Source of the DNA: Phycisphaerae bacterium
GTDB lineage: Bacteria; Planctomycetota; Phycisphaerae; Phycisphaerales; SM1A02
Assembly: GCA_002684755.1 (NCBI GenBank)
Contig: NYVS01000058.1
Coordinates: forward strand, 3,978-14,286
DNA length: 10,309 nt
Reading direction: 5' to 3'
Shown here: positions 6,895 through 10,309 of the stretch, piece by piece
How the letters are laid out: each line of letters starts with the position of its first letter
Position numbering within the stretch: position 1 is the stretch's first letter
Position numbers and translations under genes: made by a program
The notes under the pieces: model-generated
What the model was told of the DNA's origin: nothing
The model's database searches: none
The model's input: only the letters and a program-made list of their open reading frames with translations

Positions 6895-9576
6895 TCAGAG
6901 TGACTTCAGGAATGCCACGATCGCCGCTCGTTCCTCGGACGACATCGCGCGGAACGCCTCCTTGGAGGCCTCGGCTTCGCCGCCGTGCCAGAGAATCGCC
7001 TCTTCGAGGCTGCCAGCGCGACCGTCGTGGAGGTAGGCCTCTCCACCACTGACGCCTTCGGTCAGCCCGATGTTCCACAACGCAGGCGTTCGCCATTCCG
7101 CTCCACTGACCCCGCGATCGCCGAGGTTGTCGGCGAGACCGGGCCCCATGTCGTGCAGCAGCATGTCGGTATACGGGTGGATCGTCTGATCGCGGAGTTC
7201 CGCATAGGGATGCGTGCTGCCCGTCACCATCGTGGGGACGTGACAGGCCGTGCAGTTCGCGGCCGAGAAGAGGGCTTCCCCTTCGAGGGCGATCGGATCG
7301 AGCAGGGCCCGACGCGCCGCGATGCCCAGCAACGACGTGTAGCGATCCATCAGATCGAGATCCTCGTTCGCGATCTCGATCGGCGACGGCTTGACGTCGC
7401 CGTCCAGCACCGGGAAGACCTCGCTCGACACGCCCATGTCGCGGTTCAACGCCGAGGCGATCTGTTCACGCACCGACGCGGTCGAACCGCGAGCGCCGAA
7501 TCGCCCGATGCGATTCCGATTCGGATCGGCGGGGTTCTCGACCGTTCGGAGGCGACCGGAGATCCCGTCCTCGTCGAGATCGCACTCGTCCGCCAGTTCG
7601 AGCAGCGTCGCTTCGTCGATGGCCTCGAGCAGTCCCACGCCCACGAGCTGCGGTGCGAGACGAACCGAGTAGAACTCCGGCACCGGGCCGGTGAATTCGT
7701 AGACGGGACGGCGAAGCGTGTACGCCGAACCATCGCCGTAGGTCCCGGGGATCTCGTCCCACCCGGCGAGGAGCATCGAACCCTCGGAATCGTCGGCGTC
7801 ACCGCCGCCCTGGAATCCGTCCGGCTCCAGCACCTCGAACCAGTTGAGGTTCCAACCGCCGGACGCGGCGCTGATGCCGAACCGGTGCTCGCCCGCGGTC
7901 AGCTGCACGCTGAGCGTCACGGTGATCCAGGACTGCCAGCCACCGGTCGCCGGGATGTCGATGGTCCCGTGGAGCGGCGAACCACCGACCTCCTCGAAGC
8001 GGAGCGTTCCACCGCCGGGCACGCTCGCCACCCGGAAATCGATCAGGTACGTGCCGGTCGTCGGAATCATCACCGGGTGATCGACGTAGGCCATCCAGTC
8101 ACCGGCGTCGATGTAACCGACGTTCAGACCGCCGCCCTCGTCGGTGCAGGTCTCGGTCTGGACGCCGCTCATCACGGAGTAGTCCTCGGCCTCGACTCGA
8201 ATGATCGTCGTGCCGTCGCCACCGCCGCCATCACCACCACCGCCACCCGGCGTCGAACCGGTGCTCGGCTGGAGCACCTGCCCCAGAAGCGGATGCGGGG
8301 TCCCGTCCGCGTCGATTCCCACCTGGATGACGGCTTCGTTGTAGGCCCCGCCCACCGCGGGCGGAAGGGCGCGACCGTTTCCGATGTGGCATGCCACGCA
8401 ACTGGTGTTGACGAACCGCGGCCCGACCTTGCCGATGTGTTCGGCGAAGATCGGATTACCGTCCTCGGAATGGACGCCGGTGTCGAAGTCCGTGTGATGC
8501 AGGCGGCGTCCGATCGTGAACGCATGACCGCTCGCGTGCGAGATGTTCCCGACCATCTGCTTGAAGCGGTCGTCGGGCTCGTTCGAATACTGGTACGGAA
8601 GCGTGGTCCGGCCGCCGAGCCAGGCGTGCTCGGGGAGCGGGAAGGAATCGAAGGATGCCGCCGCCCGTTCCTCGGGGGTGCTCGCCTCCTCCTTCGCCTT
8701 CGCGTACCAGGGGACGATGCCCTCGCCGACGACGTAGAGCAGCGCCGTACCGTAGTAGTTCAACCGCCCGTTCCGAGGTGCGGCGAGGAACTGGCTGAGC
8801 TCGATCTCCATCCGATCGCCGATCGCGAGCGGCGTCTGCTCCGGCCACTTGTTCTCGATCTCCGCGGTGTAGCTGTACTCCGTCTCACCGGGATACCGCG
8901 TCGACGGCTCGGTGGAGACGAGCGTGACGCCGGCATTCAGGAAGTCCGACATGTTGTTGTGATAGCCCGCGAATCCGGATGCGTAGAACGTTCGGAATTC
9001 CGCGGGGTTCAGGCGATCGAGGGTCGTGAAGTTGAAGGTGAGACCGTCACCGCCCATCGCGGCTCGATCGACGATCTCGATCTCGGCGATCCGCTGCTCC
9101 CAGTAGAAGGGAAGCCAGTGGTCGTAGGTGCGATAGGGGATGCCGTTCACGATGTCCTCGCGCGCGTGCCGGTCCCGAGCGCGATCCGCGATCCGGGTGA
9201 TCATCGCGTCGGCCGTGTATTCGACGATCTCCGGCTCGAGCGGCTCCGAGCCGTCGTGAATCGGATCGAAGACCAGGTCCTCCTCGCACGGGCACCAACC
9301 CCACGCGCCGAGCATCGCGCCGATGTCCGCACCATCGACGCGTCCATCACCGTTCAGGTCCGCGGATCCGCTCCCCTTCCCCCACTGCGCGAGGAGGAGT
9401 CCGATGTCGCTTCCGCCCACCCCGCCGGAACCATCGAGATCAGCCGGACAGTCGCCATGCACGGTCTGCACGGTCGCACCGAGCGCGGCAAACAACGCCA
9501 ACGCGGCGATTCGCTCGGTGATCGAGGATGCCTGACGCCGACCTGAGGTGAAGCCTTGTTTTTCCGAGTGTGACAT
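6895..9576 (-). CDS. Secreted di-heme oxidoreductase (DHOR/DUF1111) with inserted CBM6 and N-terminal dockerin-like pair
   Basis: An 893-residue exported c-type cytochrome. A signal peptide ends near residue 41 (A-A-L-A-L-F-A-A-L-G-A-T-V). Two dockerin-like loops occupy 42-98, with L-L-A-Q-W-G and M-L-G-A-W-G ends and flanking Cys. Residues 100-390 are an unassigned extension. The first heme motif, C-V-A-C-H (393-397), follows G-P-R-F-V-N-T-S as in DHOR proteins. After H-P-L-L-G-Q-V-L-Q and a Gly-rich linker (440-455) comes a CBM6 domain at about 457-588 (V-E-A-E-D-Y, G-G-G-L-N-V-G-Y-I-D-A-G-D-W, N-L-N-W-F-E-V). DHOR then resumes: R-L-A-P-Q-L-V-G-V-G-L-L-E-A, D-E-D-G-I-S-G-R, I-G-R-F-G. The second heme motif is C-T-A-C-H (775-779), followed by D-M-G-P-G-L-A-D and W-R-T-P-A-L-W-N-I-G. 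The family transfers electrons or acts like peroxidases. Here CBM6 implies action at a polysaccharide. AGGGA at 9586-9590 (coding strand), nine bases upstream, supports the start. Confidence 0.88.
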   Translation of the reverse strand: MSHSEKQGFTSGRRQASSITERIAALALFAALGATVQTVHGDCPADLDGSGGVGGSDIGLLLAQWGKGSGSADLNGDGRVDGADIGAMLGAWGWCPCEEDLVFDPIHDGSEPLEPEIVEYTADAMITRIADRARDRHAREDIVNGIPYRTYDHWLPFYWEQRIAEIEIVDRAAMGGDGLTFNFTTLDRLNPAEFRTFYASGFAGYHNNMSDFLNAGVTLVSTEPSTRYPGETEYSYTAEIENKWPEQTPLAIGDRMEIELSQFLAAPRNGRLNYYGTALLYVVGEGIVPWYAKAKEEASTPEERAAASFDSFPLPEHAWLGGRTTLPYQYSNEPDDRFKQMVGNISHASGHAFTIGRRLHHTDFDTGVHSEDGNPIFAEHIGKVGPRFVNTSCVACHIGNGRALPPAVGGAYNEAVIQVGIDADGTPHPLLGQVLQPSTGSTPGGGGGDGGGGDGTTIIRVEAEDYSVMSGVQTETCTDEGGGLNVGYIDAGDWMAYVDHPVMIPTTGTYLIDFRVASVPGGGTLRFEEVGGSPLHGTIDIPATGGWQSWITVTLSVQLTAGEHRFGISAASGGWNLNWFEVLEPDGFQGGGDADDSEGSMLLAGWDEIPGTYGDGSAYTLRRPVYEFTGPVPEFYSVRLAPQLVGVGLLEAIDEATLLELADECDLDEDGISGRLRTVENPADPNRNRIGRFGARGSTASVREQIASALNRDMGVSSEVFPVLDGDVKPSPIEIANEDLDLMDRYTSLLGIAARRALLDPIALEGEALFSAANCTACHVPTMVTGSTHPYAELRDQTIHPYTDMLLHDMGPGLADNLGDRGVSGAEWRTPALWNIGLTEGVSGGEAYLHDGRAGSLEEAILWHGGEAEASKEAFRAMSSEERAAIVAFLKSL

Positions 9577-9699
9577 CGCGTGTCGTCCCTTGGGTTTGGA
9601 GCGCCCGTTTGGAAATCGTTCCGATCCCGACCCGCGTGAAGGTTGCGAGTGTCGGATCAGCCGTTTACGAGCGGAGGAACCCGTGGTTCTTCCAATCGA

Positions 9700-9712
9700 G
9701 TCACGACGTGAC
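9700..9712. promoter_or_regulatory. Palindrome, candidate operator
   Basis: GTCACGACGTGAC is a perfect inverted repeat of six bases around a single central A. It lies about midway in the divergent region, 124 bases from the di-heme start and 141 from the DUF5684 start. The spacing fits a dimeric regulator site rather than a hairpin, since there is no loop. The regulator is unknown. Confidence 0.35.
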
Positions 9713-9840
9713 GCGGAGACCGGACCCCTTCCAAGATGACAGAGATCGTGGTTTTGGACGAGTCATTTTCACAGGAATCGAGTGAAATCCAGCTCACGGT
9801 CGATGACTCAAGGACCTGTTCACCTTTTCTTCACCCCACC

Positions 9841-9844
9841 GGAG
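9841..9844 (+). promoter_or_regulatory. Ribosome binding site deciding the DUF5684 gene start
   Basis: GGAG lies eight bases before the ATG at 9853. The frame is open from an ATG at 9736, but the 39 extra residues are polar, have poor coding bias and look non-coding. The shorter form places the first membrane segment near the N-terminus, as usual for the family. Confidence 0.65.
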
Positions 9845-9852
9845 CACCAGAT

Positions 9853-10266
9853 ATGCAGACCGATCCAGCGACCCCGATGTCCGAGATGCCGCCGATGGGG
9901 ACCGAAGCGGTTGCCGCCGCCGGCACGGTGGCGCTCCTCTTGTACCTCGTGATCCTCATCGTCTTCTGCATCGGTTGCTGGAAGATGGTCGCGAAGGCGG
10001 GCATGCCGGGGATCCTCGGCTTGATTCCGATCGTGAACCTCTTCGTGCTTCCGATCGTCGGGGGCAAGCCGTGGTGGTGGGCATTCATGCTCTTCATTCC
10101 GATCGTCGGCCAGCTCCTCTACATGATCCTCGTGTCCCTGAGCATCGCGGAACGATTCGGCCGAGGCATCGGCACCGTCCTCGGGCTGATCTTCCTCACG
10201 CCGATCTTCGTCTGCATCCTCGGCTTCGGCGACGCCGAATGGTCGCCCCCGACGAGCAGCGCCTGA
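9853..10266 (+). CDS. DUF5684-type small membrane protein
   Basis: A 137-residue inner-membrane protein. A short Met/Pro-rich polar start (residues 1-20) is followed by a first membrane segment (about 22-44, T-V-A-L-L-L-Y-L-V-I-L-I-V-F). Then comes W-K-M-V-A-K-A-G-M-P-G, a second hydrophobic segment with L-I-P-I-V-N-L-F-V-L, the G-G-K-P-W-W-W motif, and a third segment with I-P-I-V-G-Q. The end carries A-E-R-F-G-R-G-I-G, L-G-L-I-F-L-T-P-I-F and I-L-G-F-G-D-A. This order of W-K/K-A-G, I-P-x-x-N, K-P-W-W, R-F-G and L-G-F-G-D is characteristic of DUF5684 proteins, whose biochemical role is unknown. Length is normal and the stop is at 10264-10266. Nothing suggests a link to the polysaccharide genes beyond the shared divergent region. 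Confidence 0.85.
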   Translation: MQTDPATPMSEMPPMGTEAVAAAGTVALLLYLVILIVFCIGCWKMVAKAGMPGILGLIPIVNLFVLPIVGGKPWWWAFMLFIPIVGQLLYMILVSLSIAERFGRGIGTVLGLIFLTPIFVCILGFGDAEWSPPTSSA

Positions 10267-10309
10267 GCATCGCCGGGCCATCGACGGACTTCGACCCCTC
10301 GGAAGCGGC

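Larger units (their letters stand above)
9577..9852. promoter_or_regulatory. Divergent intergenic region, di-heme gene and DUF5684 gene
   Basis: These 276 bases lie between two genes transcribed apart and should hold both promoters. No clear -35/-10 pair was found. The region contains a perfect 13-base palindrome at 9700-9712 and a wider inverted pair, GAGTCAT (9760-9766) with ATGACTC (9803-9809). The part from about 9736 is somewhat richer in A and T than the flanking genes, as expected for non-coding DNA. No small gene is supported. Confidence 0.45.

Noticed and set aside
8215..8260. Short CCACCGCCGCC-type repeats as a CRISPR or satellite
   Set aside because: They encode the Gly-rich linker before CBM6 and have no spacer structure.
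6985..9546. Long plus-strand open frame antisense to the di-heme gene
   Set aside because: It is Arg/His/Asp-rich low-complexity protein with no domain, and arises from GC-rich codon bias of the real minus-strand gene, which has full domain support.
9736..9852. N-terminal extension of the DUF5684 protein
   Set aside because: Composition is unlike coding DNA here, and the ATG at 9853 has a well-placed GGAG.

Overview
The window is GC-rich bacterial DNA (strong G/C bias at third codon positions, long antisense open frames). It most likely comes from a planctomycete of the Phycisphaerae type. The best clue is a paired dockerin-like module ending in L-L-x-x-W-G, present in three secreted proteins. 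A second clue is the C-C-E-A-N-G-T-P-G-C-D Cys-rich tail, which I associate with secreted planctomycete proteins. No rRNA or marker gene is present, so this assignment is inference.

Layout. Position 3-176 is the C-terminal end of a small membrane protein cut by the window edge. Position 237-1418 (+) is an FAD/NAD(P)-binding flavoprotein with two Rossmann motifs. It converges, across 26 bases, on a secreted ankyrin-repeat protein at 1445-3082 (-). A divergent intergenic region (3083-3295) leads to three plus-strand genes for exported proteins: a GH43-like glycosidase with a C-terminal dockerin-like pair (3296-4951), a Cys-rich dockerin-like protein (5084-6133), and a small lipoprotein (6235-6870). 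These converge, across 24 bases, on a long minus-strand gene (6895-9576). It encodes a di-heme oxidoreductase (DHOR/DUF1111 family) with an N-terminal dockerin-like pair and a family-6 carbohydrate-binding module inserted between its two heme regions. A second divergent intergenic region (9577-9852) precedes a small DUF5684-type membrane protein (9853-10266).

How the genes may work together. The GH43-like enzyme, the CBM6-bearing di-heme oxidoreductase and the Cys-rich protein are all exported and share the same module. This suggests common placement outside the cytoplasm and a shared role in handling polysaccharide, perhaps with a redox step. No transporter, regulator or SusC/D pair is visible, so this is not a classical polysaccharide utilization locus. 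The flavoprotein, the ankyrin protein and the DUF5684 protein have no clear link to it.

The most unusual item is the dockerin-DHOR(heme 1)-CBM6-DHOR(heme 2) protein. No tRNA, rRNA, CRISPR array, insertion sequence or convincing intrinsic terminator was seen.
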